From: Oryza sativa Japonica Group
Lineage: Eukaryota > Streptophyta > Magnoliopsida > Poales > Poaceae
Direction: 5' to 3'
Assembly (NCBI RefSeq): GCF_034140825.1
Contig: NC_089042.1
Location: forward strand, 317,501-381,500
DNA length: 64,000 bases
The notes below the pieces were generated by a model. It was not told the DNA's origin and made no database searches. It was given only the letters and a program-made list of their open reading frames with translations. This document shows, one piece after another, positions 10,412 through 22,761 of this stretch; position 1 is the first letter of the stretch, and the number at the start of each line of letters is the position of its first letter. The position numbers and the translations under genes were made by a program.

Positions 10412-13194
10412 GATCGATCGATCACTGGATTGTTCTTGGACAGGCAGCTAGCTAGATAGCTCAATTAATTTGCTCCGGTGAATTGGTGATCAATGGAGAT
10501 TGTGCAAGGCGTGAAGGAATGGACATGGACATGCATGCGCTGGAAGAAATAGAAAAGCATATATGTTATTGTTGTATCGAACAAAAAAGAAAAAAAAGAG
10601 AAGGAAAATAATGTGGCTTGAAGAGATCAACTGCTAGGTGCTGATGGAATTGAGAAGCAACGACGACGACGACAGCAGCATGCAATGCAAAACGCGTAGG
10701 CGTAGCAGGACGAATCACACATTGTTTTGGGAAGGCGTAAAGTCAAGAACTGATACCCAATTTGCAACGTACGTCATAGCTAATCCTCCTTTGATCGATC
10801 GATCGTGAACAAAACGTGTTGTTAATAATAATTAATGAAGATGAGGTGAGTGTAAACATGCATGATTATGTTGAACAAAGTTAATTACTCGATCGTCGTT
10901 GCTTGCAAGTTGCAGCAACCGAATCGATAGATGACGAAAATATAAGTAAGACGTGGCAGCTGGCAGATATATAGCATAATACACATGTAGCCCGGCCCTA
11001 TGACAGAGACTGTTCATTAATTGTGTGGCACATATGCATGTCTTGCTTTTAGAATTGGGAACAAAGCAACATCAAGTATATATATACATTCGATCCATGT
11101 ATTGTTGCCGTGGTCTTCCACAGGAATTGAATGCTACAACAGACAAGAAAATGCTATATAAAAATGTTTCTATGTAATTCGTGCTTTGAAATGAAGACAA
11201 AAAAACTGAGGAATGTTAATATGAGGTTTTATAGTCTTTATTTCCTCCTCTAATTACGGTGTTCTTTTCCTACAATTGTCTAGTCAAAGTTGCCATTCTT
11301 ATATTTTTCACATGTTTTTTATATTTCTCTGTTTTGCACTTATACTCTTATCAAAACCCTTAGGTATTGTTTGGATAATGGGATTGGAAAATGATTTCCC
11401 ACCCATCAAAAGGTATCTTTAAATACTAACCATTCATTCTCCCTCTTCCATTTAATCCTAACCCTTTATTCATTTCCCAATCACAATCCTACTCTTCATT
11501 TCCCATTATCCAAACACACCCTTAAGTTTTTAAATCAGCATCGATTAGACTGGAGATTAGAAGGGGTTGAGCTAGAGCGGCCGGAATTGAGTAAGGAGGC
11601 GGTGTAATGGGCTTAAAGGAAGCCCAACCTCCTTTTGAAATGGGCCTTCGGTCTGCTGCGACTTAAATTAAGTTAGAGGGGCAAGGCCTGCATTAACCGA
11701 ACTGAACTCAAGATGGGCCCAATCAGCTCAGTTGCAAATTAAGAGGATCAGATCGGATAATCAATTTAGCTACCTGTTCATTGCCTGTTTCTCCAGATCA
11801 CTGAAGCAATCGATCTGTATTGAATTAGCTAATAAATTAAGTGCACGCACGTTAATTTGCTGTATTGTACAGTAGTTCAATAAGTCCATCGATGAGAGAA
11901 TTAGCGTCAAGATATGTTCATCACCTATCTTGCTTATCGGGACATGTACAATTAATCCATGTATGTGCATGTATGGTACGTACTACCAACAAGTACTCCA
12001 TATAATTGTAGTGCAAACAGCTAATAGTAGTTAGTCCTAAGTTAGGTAGATAGGTAGGTAGATTAGGCAGCATATATAAGTTAATGATCAAGTACCACTA
12101 CTGTTTTTGTTCTGCATACATGAACACTTATTAAGAGTCAACATTAATTCCACATGGAAATCAGGAGATCAGTCACTTAACTATGCTACTCCACTTCCCT
12201 ACATATGCTATATATGTTTCTACTCACCATATAGGATGTCGTTAATTACATTGTGCTCTCAGTTAATTTGTCAATCTGTGCTGCTCTCACTAATCACAGT
12301 TTTTTATGAAGAGCTGCTGCTGTAGTTTATGGGAATGAAGAACAAAAACGTACCACAGCTGATGGCAAGTTGTCCAATTGCAATTAATTAGCACCCGGTT
12401 TTCCTGTCAAAAGTTTACAAATATTAATTTGGCAAAAGTGAGTCAAGTACTATCTAAAGTGAATAGTCAAGTATGAAATTGCAATCGATGCGAGTAGAGC
12501 TATATCTCTGCAAGAGGACTTTAAATTTGTCCAATGTTAGGCGCAAACCGTAGAGAATCGATCGTCCACCACCAGTAGAAAGGATACATATGGGAGAAGG
12601 ATCCAAGTTGAATCCAAAAGATGCATGGAAACGTTAACTGGTTAGCCCTTGACTCCCTCTCTCTCAAACGATCGAATTAGGCCTTGATTGACCAATGTCC
12701 ATATAATCTGGCACGGTTCGGTCGGACCCCATTGACCCTAACTTGAACCTGTTTTTTTTCTAAAAAAAAAAAAAAAAAACACACGCGGTACAGACACATA
12801 TACTCATCTTTATAAATACAAACACACATATCCTAATCCTACGAGCACCTTTAAAACAACGCTGCCGATATATCCTGTAATTGACGAGGTCATCGTGATC
12901 AAATCGCTCCGACAGGTAAGCCTGGTTCTTTTTAACTTATTCACCAAATTATAAATTGTTCCAATTTTGAAAAAAGAATTTTCTTATAATATATTCTTAT
13001 ATTGTATTATATTGTTTAGATCATTTGTTTGTTGAGTTCATTTCTAATTTATCCATATAGTAAGTAGAAAATGGCAATAACACACTCAATAGTTTACATA
13101 TTAAGCTGGGTCTTTTCTTTCGTAAAGAGGGTAAAACCTTTGTCACATATATATCGTATATATTGATAGAGCAGGGGACAGTGGGCTTTAATTT
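10412..13194. other. Intergenic region
   Basis: Upstream flank of the DMP gene and then gene-free DNA. It holds the Tourist MITE at 11363-11521. A poly-A tract near 12762-12779 is followed by an ACACGCGGTACAGACACATA stretch that may be the end of a retroposed sequence. The short open frames here have no recognisable similarity. Confidence 0.4.
11363..11521. mobile_element. Tourist-like MITE (PIF/Harbinger-derived)
   Basis: A 159 bp element with inverted ends (GG-TATTGTTTGGATAATGGG on the left and CCCATTATCCAAACACACCC on the right), flanked by TTA at 11360-11362 and 11522-11524. The TTA target duplication and the TGTTTGGATAATGGGA-type terminus are diagnostic of the Tourist group. There is no coding capacity. 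Confidence 0.8.
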
Positions 13195-15902
13195 GGAAAA
13201 AGTATGAATTACCCCTCCCCCGAACTATCTCAGTCGTCCAAATTACCCCCCTGAACCACAAAACTAGACATTCTTCATCCCCAACTATGCAAACCGGACG
13301 AATTACCCCCCTCGAACTAATTCAGAGCGGTTTTGTCCAACGTGGCACACACGTGGCAATCTAGTCAGCGTTTTTTAAATAAAAAATTGTGGGATCCGCC
13401 TGCTATACTCTTCTTTCCTTCCTCTCTCTCTATTCTCTCTCTCTCGCTCTTTTCTCTCTTGCGCGGCTCGTGCTGCGCGCACAGCAAGGACGGTCGGCGA
13501 GGACGGCGCGGGGATGGGCGGTCGGCGTGGGCGGTCGGCGACGGCGGAGGCAGCGAGCGTGGCGGAGGAGGCAGCGGCGGCGGAGGCAGCGAGCGTGGGG
13601 AGGCGAGCGGCGGGGCAGGGCGGCGAGGCAGGCAGTGGAGGAGGCGAGCGACGGCGGAAGCTCATGCTGCTGGCAGGATGCGGTGGAGGAGGCAGCGGCA
13701 GCAGCGAGACGGCGGCCGACGCCATGCGCGACAACCAGCCCCAGCCTGCGGCCGTGCCTTCCTCCGCTTCGTCGCGGGCGCTGCCTCCGTTGCAAAGAGG
13801 GGATAGGCCGGCGGCGGTAGAGAGGTGGCCGGCGAGCCCAATCGAGCTTCGCCGCCTCGAGGGCCTTGTGTTGACGAAAAAATCGAACACACCGGCCTGG
13901 GAGATCTGCTTAACTCCAGTGCAGGTCCAAAGGTTGATGAGATGCGGGCGTGCCAGTCAGTTTGATCCTGCAACTGACAAGATATGCAAATAGTAGATCA
14001 AAACAGCCGATCGGCTGACAAGCGGATGGAGTAGTTCCAGCCGATAGCCGATAATAGCCGATGCCAATACCAGCCGATAGCGATAGGGTGTAAGCAATCG
14101 GCTATATGTCCAATGTAGATAATGATATAAAGGCAATCGGCTGATGATGATGTAATAAGATAACAATATAATCCAGTATAAACCAATCGGCTGATAATAA
14201 TATGATGGAATAAGCATTGATCCGAAGGTTAAAGCATACATCGGCAGGAGGTCCGATGCCATAAAATCCAAAAGATTATATTAAACAATTAAATCTTTAT
14301 TGCCATCGGCTAAATCCAACTTATATGTATATGCAATCCTTACAAGCCAATGCAACGTCCAGATAACTCACCGGTTGAAACCCCGATGAAACCCCTATTG
14401 GCAGTCAAAAAGCAGGCTAGAGATTATGGTTCTAATCTAGCAACACGATTTAGCTGATACCGGCAGAAACCCTAAAGCGAGAAGCAGCCGATAGAGGTAA
14501 ATTGATATGCTAAGACTATATTAACAGAGGCATATGATAAATAGGTAGACAAATATATCATCCAAACCGGAGCGATCCAAGAGGTCTAATGTACTGATGC
14601 AGCCTTAAACGACGCCGATGTAGATGAGACAATTGCCTGGACCGACGGAACATTGGACTTACCCCTTAGCCGGAGATCGAACACTGATGCAGCCCCGCGT
14701 CAGGTGCCAAGTCCCGCCGAACGATAAAATAAAGTAGAAAAGGTAAAAGGTGGCGATGTGCCGAATTGTATTGATCGTGAAGATAGATTACATAGACCCC
14801 GGGTGTACATATTTATACCCATGGGTTGATACAAGTCCTTGTCGGACAAGAAAGAAACTAACCTAAAGATAAAAGGAAAACATAAAGTCCTTACACACTT
14901 TCCTAAAGATAAAAGGAAACTAACAAACTATTCCTAATTAATAGATAAACTGCCATGCCGCATCCTCTTTAAACTCGGTCACTTAGGGATAAGCTTCCTT
15001 TAGTAGATTGATTTCCTTAACCGAATATAGTAGGAATCCGACTATTGGCGACTTGATAACTCCCATCGGCTGATTCCGAGATGCTGCAGCCGATATGATT
15101 CTAAGCCGATGATGTCTTTGCCGATTACCAAATTTCACTGTTAACACCTTGCAACGGGAGGAGGGAGAGGGGGAGAGGGGAGGTGGACAACGAAAGATGG
15201 GGGAGGGAAGAGGCGCGGCGGTCGGCGTCGCCGCCGGTGGGTCCGCCGTGGAGGGGGCGTAGCCGCTGCCGCCTCCAAATGATGACTTGGACCACCCTGA
15301 CGAGGTATTTCCCGACGCTCTCGCCTTCCTATCAACGGGCCAACACCGGTCACCCACGCCTCCACCTCGCCATCCATCGCAACGACAATGTCATGCTTGG
15401 CCTCCTCTCCCCCTCTCCCGCCGCTCTACTCCACTCTGCTGGCGGCCGCGCGCTCGCCCACTTGCTCCGGTCGCTCGCCGCCGCCCGCTCCACTCCGCCT
15501 ACCGCGTGCTTGCCCGTTGCCTCTTGCTGCGGGCACTTTGCTCCACTTCGCCGGCCACCGCCGCCGCTGCCTCCTCCACCGCGCTCGCTGCCTCCACTGT
15601 CGCCGACCGCCCGTCCCCACGCCGTTCTCACCGTGCGCGCAGCACGAGCCGTGAGAGAGAAAAGAGCAAGAGAGAGAGGAAGAAGAGAAGAGTATGGCAC
15701 GCGGGTTCCACAATTTTTTTTATTAAAAAAACGCTACTGGATTGCCACGTGTGCGCCACGTTGGATAAAACCGCTCTGAATTGGTTCGAGGAGGGTAATT
15801 CATCCTGTTTGTATAATTGGGAGTGATGAATGTCCGGTTTTATGGTTCAGGGGGGTAATTCAGACGACCGCGATAGTTCGGGGGGTAATTCGTACTTTTT
15901 CC
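13195..15902. mobile_element. Mutator-like element with very long terminal inverted repeats
   Basis: The left end, GGAAAAAGTATGAATTACCCC, and the right end, GGGGTAATTCGTACTTTTTCC, are inverses. The inverted similarity runs inward past GAGCGGTTTT(A/G)TCCAACGTGGC and a CTCTCTCTCGCTCTTTTCTC block into GC-rich arms, about 400-450 bp on each side. Long terminal inverted repeats fit a non-autonomous MULE. The expected 9 bp target duplication is not clean: CTTTAATTT on the left and TAAATTTTA on the right. Without the inserted LTR the element is about 1.4 kb. The GC-rich arms give long open frames in several phases, but these are low-complexity by-products and not genes. Confidence 0.7.
13869..15146. 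mobile_element. Solo LTR of an LTR retrotransposon
   Basis: This 1278 bp unit begins TGTTGACG and ends GTTAACA, giving TG...CA termini with an inverted TGTT/AACA. It is flanked by a perfect 5 bp duplication, CCTTG at 13864-13868 and 15147-15151. No internal coding region or second LTR is present, so it is the product of recombination between LTRs and is a fossil. It carries many copies of a CCGATAGCCGAT/ATCGGCTGA motif. The superfamily (Gypsy or Copia) cannot be told from the LTR alone. It is inserted inside the Mutator-like element and is therefore younger than that insertion. Confidence 0.85.
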
Positions 15903-16545
15903 TAAATTTTATTGTCCTTGAATATTTGTTCGGGTCAAGTCAACACCAGATCGAAATGAGCATTTCAAAATTCGTACATTTTGCTTTTTTCCCTCTTACT
16001 TGACACATATATAATCCCACCATTTATAATGTACATTGCAAATCCAATGGCAAACCTTGTTTTAGACCGAATCACAAACAGTAGTAAGTAATTTTAACAT
16101 TGAGATGGTCATAAAAAAGCGACTTTGAGCACTGTTTTATACCAGGAACAACAGTCAAACAAAATTTGAACTGTATTACTTTCTTTCTATTTTACAACCC
16201 AGTGATATTTCAACTTTATAAAATTATATTTACTCAACACAAATTTAGACACACGTTTTCATTTCATATACAAGACATAAAAAAAATCCAAAAAGAAACA
16301 AAGCATTGACCTAATTATAACTTTATCGTCATTGGTAGTCCACTCCTAGTAATAATGGTAATAAAGGGCGACGATGCCGCTCGCTGCCGTCATTCTCTCC
16401 TCCTTTCCTTCTCCTTCCCTTGCATCTCTTCTCTTCTCTTCTCTTTTCAGTTTCCATTTCCATTTTCCATTTGAACCAAGACCACGACGACGACATCACT
16501 CCACTCCACGCGATCGAGCAGCAGCAGCAAGCCGCGACGACGACG

Positions 16546-17214
16546 ATGCCCATGGCGCCGGAGCAGAAGCAACGACAAGAAGCCGACGACGACGACTTCA
16601 CCTTCCCGACTCCGCCGCAGCCGCACCTCTTCGCCACCACCCGCCACCTCCCCTGCTCACCGTCACCATCCTCCTCCCCGCCCGTCTGGCTACTCTCCTC
16701 CCCCATCCGCCGCAGCTTCTCCGCCGCCGACTGCTCCGGCTCGCCGTGGCGAAACGCGCGTGTCGTGCTCCGTCGTCGCCACGCCACCGGCGGCGGCGGC
16801 GGCGGCGCATGCTCTCCCGCCCTCAGCGACTACGCGGCCGGCTTCTGCGACGGCGCGGAGGAGGAGGAGGAGGAAGAGGAGGAGGAGGAGGAGAGGATGG
16901 ACAGTCTCTGGGAGGACCTCAACGACGACGACGCAGCCGGGAAGAAGGGCGGCGACATGTTCCTCGCCTCCCTCGACGTGTCGCGCCGCCGCTCCGTGGG
17001 TGGCGCGGGCCTCGCCGAGAAGCGCGAGGGCGGCGGAGGCGCGGCGGTGTTGGGGTTGGGGGCGTCGAGGAGCTCGCGGCGGCGGGCGCCGGGGCTGGTG
17101 GCGATGATGCGGTCGCTGAAGAGGATGCTGGTGGCGCACAAGGGGAAGAGCAAGGTGCACAAGTCCGACGACCACACCACCGCCTCCTCTTGCAGTAATT
17201 CCGGCAAGAAATGA
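16546..17214 (+). CDS. Plant protein of unknown function, acidic tract and basic C-terminus
   Basis: Single open frame of 222 residues from the ATG at 16546; a second in-frame ATG at 16555 has the better context (CCCATGG). I do not recognise a named domain. Visible features are DDDDFTFPTPPQP near the N-terminus, SSPIRRSFSAADCSGSPW, a run of about a dozen Glu, MDSLWEDLNDDD, and a basic C-terminal block with MMRSLKRMLVAHKGK. Such short Ser/Pro-rich proteins with a basic tail are common plant-specific families, some of them membrane-associated regulators; this is only an analogy. A possible alternative splice from a GTAATT donor near 17194 to the acceptor at about 17793 would replace the last residues (see findings). 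Strong codon bias and a grass-type GC gradient favour a real gene. Confidence 0.6.
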   Translation: MPMAPEQKQRQEADDDDFTFPTPPQPHLFATTRHLPCSPSPSSSPPVWLLSSPIRRSFSAADCSGSPWRNARVVLRRRHATGGGGGGACSPALSDYAAGFCDGAEEEEEEEEEEEERMDSLWEDLNDDDAAGKKGGDMFLASLDVSRRRSVGGAGLAEKREGGGGAAVLGLGASRSSRRRAPGLVAMMRSLKRMLVAHKGKSKVHKSDDHTTASSCSNSGKK

Positions 17215-19578
17215 TGGTGAAACTGACCATGCAATGCAACAGTAGAAACCTGCGGTTTTAGTGGTAAAAAGAATTTCATTTTAATTTATACGTGTCAGTT
17301 TCCTCACTTCTTGATTGAGATGGCCTTGCAGTTGCAGATGGAATGATCATCAATCACAGATCAGTGTTCTTTCATGTTAATCACTATGTAATTATGTATC
17401 CCTTTTTGTAAAGTTTCTGTTCATCTTTTTTGGTGATAGTTAGACAGTGCTTGGCAGTTTGCATGAATATTTTTTGGAATGAGATATAATATACAAATGT
17501 TATTCTGTGGTCTACTGAATGAATATTTTTTCTGAATAATTCTACTTAGCTGCAGCTTAATTCTTTACTCTTTAGAACATCGGTTGCAGCTGCCCTTTTC
17601 ATTATTTATTTATCCAAAAAAAAGCATGATTATACTGCGTAGCAGCGAGATTAAAAATTGTGTTAGGTTTTATGGTACCTAGAGGCTATAGCTAGAGCAC
17701 GTACGTAGATGGTCCTGTGATTGCGGTAGTAATTGAATATATACTCCTAATGATATATAGTGTGTAGATTATATTATTCTTGTTTTGTTGCAGGAATCAA
17801 GAAGAATTAGGCACAAGAGTCTTGTGTCATCGCCTACTCATCTTCCATGATTAGGAGCAATCAGGACCAAACCCAATATAGCAGGCAGCAGCTAGCTTAA
17901 TTAATTAGGTCGGTGTGCACAATGGACAAATTAAGTTTGTTAGGCGCTCTAGGTATTTATAGTGGTAAAATACAACGAGATGCCAAGTGCGTGGTTAGCC
18001 ATATGCTGTAGTTGAACAAGCACTAATTCAGCAGTACAAGGGGAAAAAAAGATTACTACAGTACCATTTTAACCACAATTCTAGCAGAATGCATGCTTCG
18101 CCTGCTGAAAACGCATCTGTGAAATGGAATTTAATTTGAGTGATGTGAAGAAACAAGCTAGTAGCGCACAAATCATTGCAGTTTTCTGGGCATTTGTACG
18201 GCAGTTTTTGGTGAAGCAATTACAGTTGATTGTACTGGATAAGTAGCATGGAACGATACACAGTAGCTGAAGAGCATGGCGTGCAAGCTAGGTTATGACT
18301 AGTGTACAGCTAGCCGCATAGTATCATGTATACTTCCTGTGTTGCTCAACTTGTTGTTTTAGGAAGAAGGGAGTTTATTAACACATTATTAAAGCATGCA
18401 TCATGTATCGCCATACATTTATTCACGTACGACGACGTTATATAGTTTCGCGTATGCCTATACTTCAATAATGAAATTTTTTATATAACTTAAATTGTGA
18501 AATTGATTTTGTGTTTTTCTCATTATAGTTTATTTTATAGTTAAGAACACATATAAAAGTTTTACATATAAATTAAATGGTCTTTGCTTACTTACAAGTA
18601 TTAAGTCATACCGATAAGTATAAGTAGAAGTGAAATGATGGAGCATCGTCGATAGCATTTCCAGAGACAGTTTGGACAACATGCAGTTGCCCCATTTTTC
18701 AGGACTTTATGTCTAATAATTGAACTAGGTACACACCCCTCATGTCTGGTATATGACTGCTATAATATATATGTAGCCAGAATATTACTTTTTGTTGATA
18801 TCATGGCCGGTTTCTGTGGAAACGAGTGCCAAGTTTATTTATGCTGGGCGGAAAAAAAAAGCCAACCTTATTACTTGAACTCATAGGCAATATACACGCT
18901 CGCATTGAGCGTAGTTAACCACTAGCTTATGTCAGTGCGAAAATTTTATGGTTCATTTAACTTATACTGGTACTTCATCCGTTTGTAATGTTTCATATAT
19001 ATTACAGATGTTTGAACTTTTTTTCTAAGTCAAAATTTTAAGTTTGATTAAATTTATTGAAAAAAATAGTAATATGTACAACAGCAAATCAGTTTCATTA
19101 TATTAAATATTGAACATTTTTGGTACTATGTTTTCTTTTATGTTAAAAATATTGCTATATTTTTTAATAAATTTGATCAAACTTAAAATTGAATAAGAAA
19201 ATCAAAATGTACTATATATAATACAGAAACAAAGTTAGTACTATATATACATGTATGAGTGCGTTACAACTGTAGTCCACGACGAGTATAACTTTTGGCT
19301 AAATTAATACTCGTACAAGAAAGACTACAAGAGTGGCTCGTAGCTTAAAAAAAAGGCTCAATGAAACAACTAGTACTTGTTTTATTTGGGTGTAGCAAGA
19401 TTATATGGCTAGCTAGCAAGGCTAAACAAAAGGACCTTGATTATTCCTACAGTATTTGTTTCCCTCTTCTCTTTCTTGGGCCTTTTGGCCTGGGCCTGGC
19501 CCATGAAGCCACTCCATCAACCACTCCGGCCGGCAGCCATAATCAAACACAAGCATAGGGAGGGCTAGCATCTACGGT
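17215..19578. other. Intergenic region with one Stowaway-like element
   Basis: The 3' flank of the gene ending at 17214 probably includes a transcribed tail to about 17900. From there to 19578 the DNA is AT-rich with no recognised gene, except the MITE-like stretch at 18973-19238. The last 100 bp form the 5' flank of the broken NLR copy. Confidence 0.4.
18973..19238. mobile_element. Decayed Stowaway-like MITE
   Basis: Flanked by TA on both sides. The ends CTTCATCCGTTTGTAAT and AATACAGAAACAAAGTTAG are imperfect inverses. The interior folds back well: a TTTTAAGTTTGAT(T/C)AAATTTATT block near 19040 faces AATAAATTTGATCAAACTTAAAA near 19165. The divergence of the ends suggests an old insertion. 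Confidence 0.5.
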
Positions 19579-20349
19579 ATGTCTGAGATTGTGGTGACCG
19601 CTTCCAAGGGGGCGATGAACCCCCTACTCGCCAAGTTAGCCACACTGATGGGAGATGAGTACAAGAAGCTCAAAGGCGTGAGAAAGGAGATAGTTTTTCT
19701 CAACAGTGAGCTGAGCACCATGAATGCGCTACTTGAGGAGCTAGCCGATAGGGATGAGATTGGAGGAACCATATCAGGGAGATGGTCTCCGATATTGAGG
19801 ACTGCATCGATGACTTCATGCACCGCGCAGTATCAGATCATAAAGGAGCCAAGCCAAGTTTTCTTCACAAGACTGCTCACCGTCTCAACACACTGAGGGC
19901 AACCAAATCCAAGAGATTAAGGCTCGAGTATTGGAGGCGAATAAACGGCGCATAAGGTACATGCCGACAATTGTGTCCCTACTTCTGTTGTTCCCATTGA
20001 TCCTCGACTGTCCGCACTCTACACGGAGACATCCAGCCTTGTGGGTATTCATGACCCAAAGGCGAACCTTATCAAATGGTTAATGGGTGATGAACAAGAA
20101 AGGAATGTGGTATCTGTTGTGGGACTTGGAGGTTTAGGTAAAACCACACTTGTCAAGGAAGTGTACCGTGATATTGGAGGGAAGTTCGACTGTAAGGCAT
20201 TTGTATCAGTTTCCCAAAGACCTGATATGACAGCTCTTCTCATCAGCATAATTTTACAAATTGGGCGGCAAAAGTCTTCTCACTCCTGCAGTATGAAGGA
20301 CCTCATCGACAGCCTAAGAGAATCTCTGCAGCATAAGAGGTACTTGGCT
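19579..20349 (+). pseudogene. Broken NLR gene copy: exon 1 only (coiled coil and start of NB-ARC)
   Basis: The sequence follows exon 1 of the NLR at 29717. ASKGAMNPLLAKLATLMGDE opens the coiled coil, an IEDCIDD motif follows in a shifted frame, and the P-loop is GLGGLGKTTL near 20130. The frame changes at least three times: before RNHIRE-like sequence near 19767, again near 19910 (KARVLEANKRR in another frame), and again near 19985 before the DPRLSALYTE-like stretch. The coding match stops at the exon-1 donor (AAGAG followed by GTACTT at about 20338), the same position as the intron in the intact gene. No kinase-2, GLPL, VHD or LRR sequence follows. It is a host-gene pseudogene left by partial duplication or later loss of exon 2. 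Confidence 0.8.
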
Positions 20350-21632
20350 CTTATATAGCTTATTAATATCTAATAGGATTAGGATGGATATGTAGCAGCT
20401 GAAACTTTTTGTTCCAAAATTTGTTGTGTGGTCTAATTAATCTTCAGAGAGGTTTATACAATTTTAATATTTTTTTTTCTTTTTGCGTGGATGTAGTACT
20501 CCTTTCGTGTGTATTAAAAATCACTCTGAACCAGGGAAGTCAATTTGATACTACTACCTACGTCCCATAATAATTACATTTCTACGATTCAAAGTTTGTC
20601 CCATAAAAATTATATTTCTGATAAGATAAGACCCAACAAATGGAATTTGTACCTCAACCTTCCTTTTAATTAAGTTTACCCTTATAGTCGTCTTTTCGGG
20701 GGATATTGTAGTGGCTCTTTCTCTTATGAATGGTGATGGAGACATCACCACCATGGATATAACCATAGCTACCTTATGTATTCATCAAGTAAAGGTGCAT
20801 GATTTATATGTTAGATTTACATGTTATATAATTGAACAAACATTATTGCACTACGAATTTTGTGTATTCTCGTTTACAGAAGTACTTACTTGGGTATGGA
20901 GAAAGAGACTAAGCACAAAGAATACTTGGATGATCAAAGAAGTTGTGAAGTAGATTGGGGACCAACCAATATCCTTCCCCTTGTCTACTCCCATGTCACC
21001 ACGTCACTTTTGATCCACAAAAGATGAGAGATGAAATTTTACACGTTTTGGATTCGGATTCGGGCCTCCTGTTAACATTAACTTCAAGCGGACCTAACTA
21101 CTAATCTAGAAGGAATCTTGGAGCTTATGAGTATTTTTGGAAAACTTATGTAGTCTACTTTCAGATGGTTTTAGTCTCACGTCAACATTCCTATTGGGTT
21201 GTTGGGATTCTGCAAAACAAGTCACATAACTCATCTAGTCCAAGTCTAATTTGGACCTTGGCACTTATAATTGTGTCGTGGGTTTACGCCCTAAGGCTAA
21301 CCCTAAGACATCGTCAAGTGCTTCTCTTTGCTAATCCCAGCATAAGGTGTAATGCCCTATCCCTCTAATACCCCCTTCAAGAAATTTCTCTCGCGTCTCT
21401 CTAGTGATAAGAGTGCATTCTCTAACAACTTTGAAACTGAAGCTGCTATCCTTTTGCCAATCCTAAACAAAGAAAGAAAAGCCCTACCTGCCTTCATTGG
21501 TTGAATAAGAGGCATTTACTTATCAGTTGTAATCCCAAGGCACGATCAGAACATTGTAAGGCATGTTTTCCATACCTTTAAAGTCTATCACTCGGATGTA
21601 TCGAGAAGAGCGAGAAATCATAGTGATAACTA
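20350..21632. other. Former intron or flank of the broken NLR
   Basis: No second NLR exon was found. A CCTACGTCCCATAATAATTAC stretch near 20560, echoed by GTCCCATAAAAATTATATTTC, looks like one end of a decayed Stowaway element. The rest is AT-rich without recognised features. Short open frames at 20711-20953 and 21165-21368 show no similarity I recognise. Confidence 0.4.
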
Positions 21633-22761
21633 CTCCCTCCATCCCCTAATATAAGGGATTTTGACACTTTGCTTGCACTGTTTGGCCACTCATCTTATTC
21701 AAAAAATTTGTGCAAATATAAAAAACAAAAAGTTGTGCTTAAAGTACTTTGGGTAATAAAGTAAGTCACAAATAAAATAAATAACAATTCTAAATTTTTT
21801 TGAATAATATGAATGGTCAAACAGTGCAAACAAAATATCAAAATCCCTTAGGATGTGTTTGGTTTGAGGATGTGGTGGGATGGGTTAGGTCCATTCTTCT
21901 TTTTTTGGGATGGGATGGACCTAGTTTCTGTTTGGTTGGAGGGACAGAGCGAACCCTGTTTCTTGTTTGGTTTGAGGGATATGATGGGTTGAAATGGCTC
22001 GATCCCTTGTTTGGATAGAGGGATGAAGGTGGGTTGTTTAGATAGGGATACCTCTTGGTGAGGTTACCTCTCACATATGCAATTAGTTCTTATCCATGAA
22101 TACCACACTAACAATTCATATCACTATATTAGAAAATAAAATGTAGAACTCATGGTGAAGCGAAAATAAATTTATTTGTGCTTGAACTGAATAAGCAAAA
22201 GGATTGCTCATATTATAAAAAAAAGGAACATTGCTCAACACAAGATTATCAATGACGTGCACTCTTGAACTTCTTATTACTGCACTCCTGAACTTCTTAT
22301 TACTGCAAACCAATATCAACACAGGAAAGTTGACCATTTGACACATGCATCCATTCAAGCCATGATCAACACAAGAAGATCAACAATTCTGAACTTTCGA
22401 TTACAGCAAAATATATGGCTCTCCAAACCATGTTATCTTTTCATACCATATAACACATGCATCCATTAAATCATAATTTAAGTTGAAGAAAAATAATCTC
22501 ACTCATAACTCACATTGTAGAACCAAGAACAGAAACAATCACACATAAATAGCATACATCAATCCACACATAGAAGGTTCAAGACACAAATAATGAGTTA
22601 GTAGCCCATTGAAGTCTTACACATAGCAGTCCAACCATAGTGGCATTGCAAGCATAGAAGCCACACATAAGTTCCCTACAAGTTCAAGCCTTACAAGTAA
22701 TGTCCACCCACTGGCAGCACATTCATAATAGCAAAAGAACTAGATAACTCATCCAACCACC

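Noticed and set aside
13333-13993. Several overlapping Arg/Gly/Ala-rich open frames
   Set aside because: They arise from the GC-rich arm of the Mutator-like element, read open in several phases at once, and show no family pattern.
18028-18219. Short minus-strand open frame
   Set aside because: It is only 63 residues, lacks any family match and lies in AT-rich flank.
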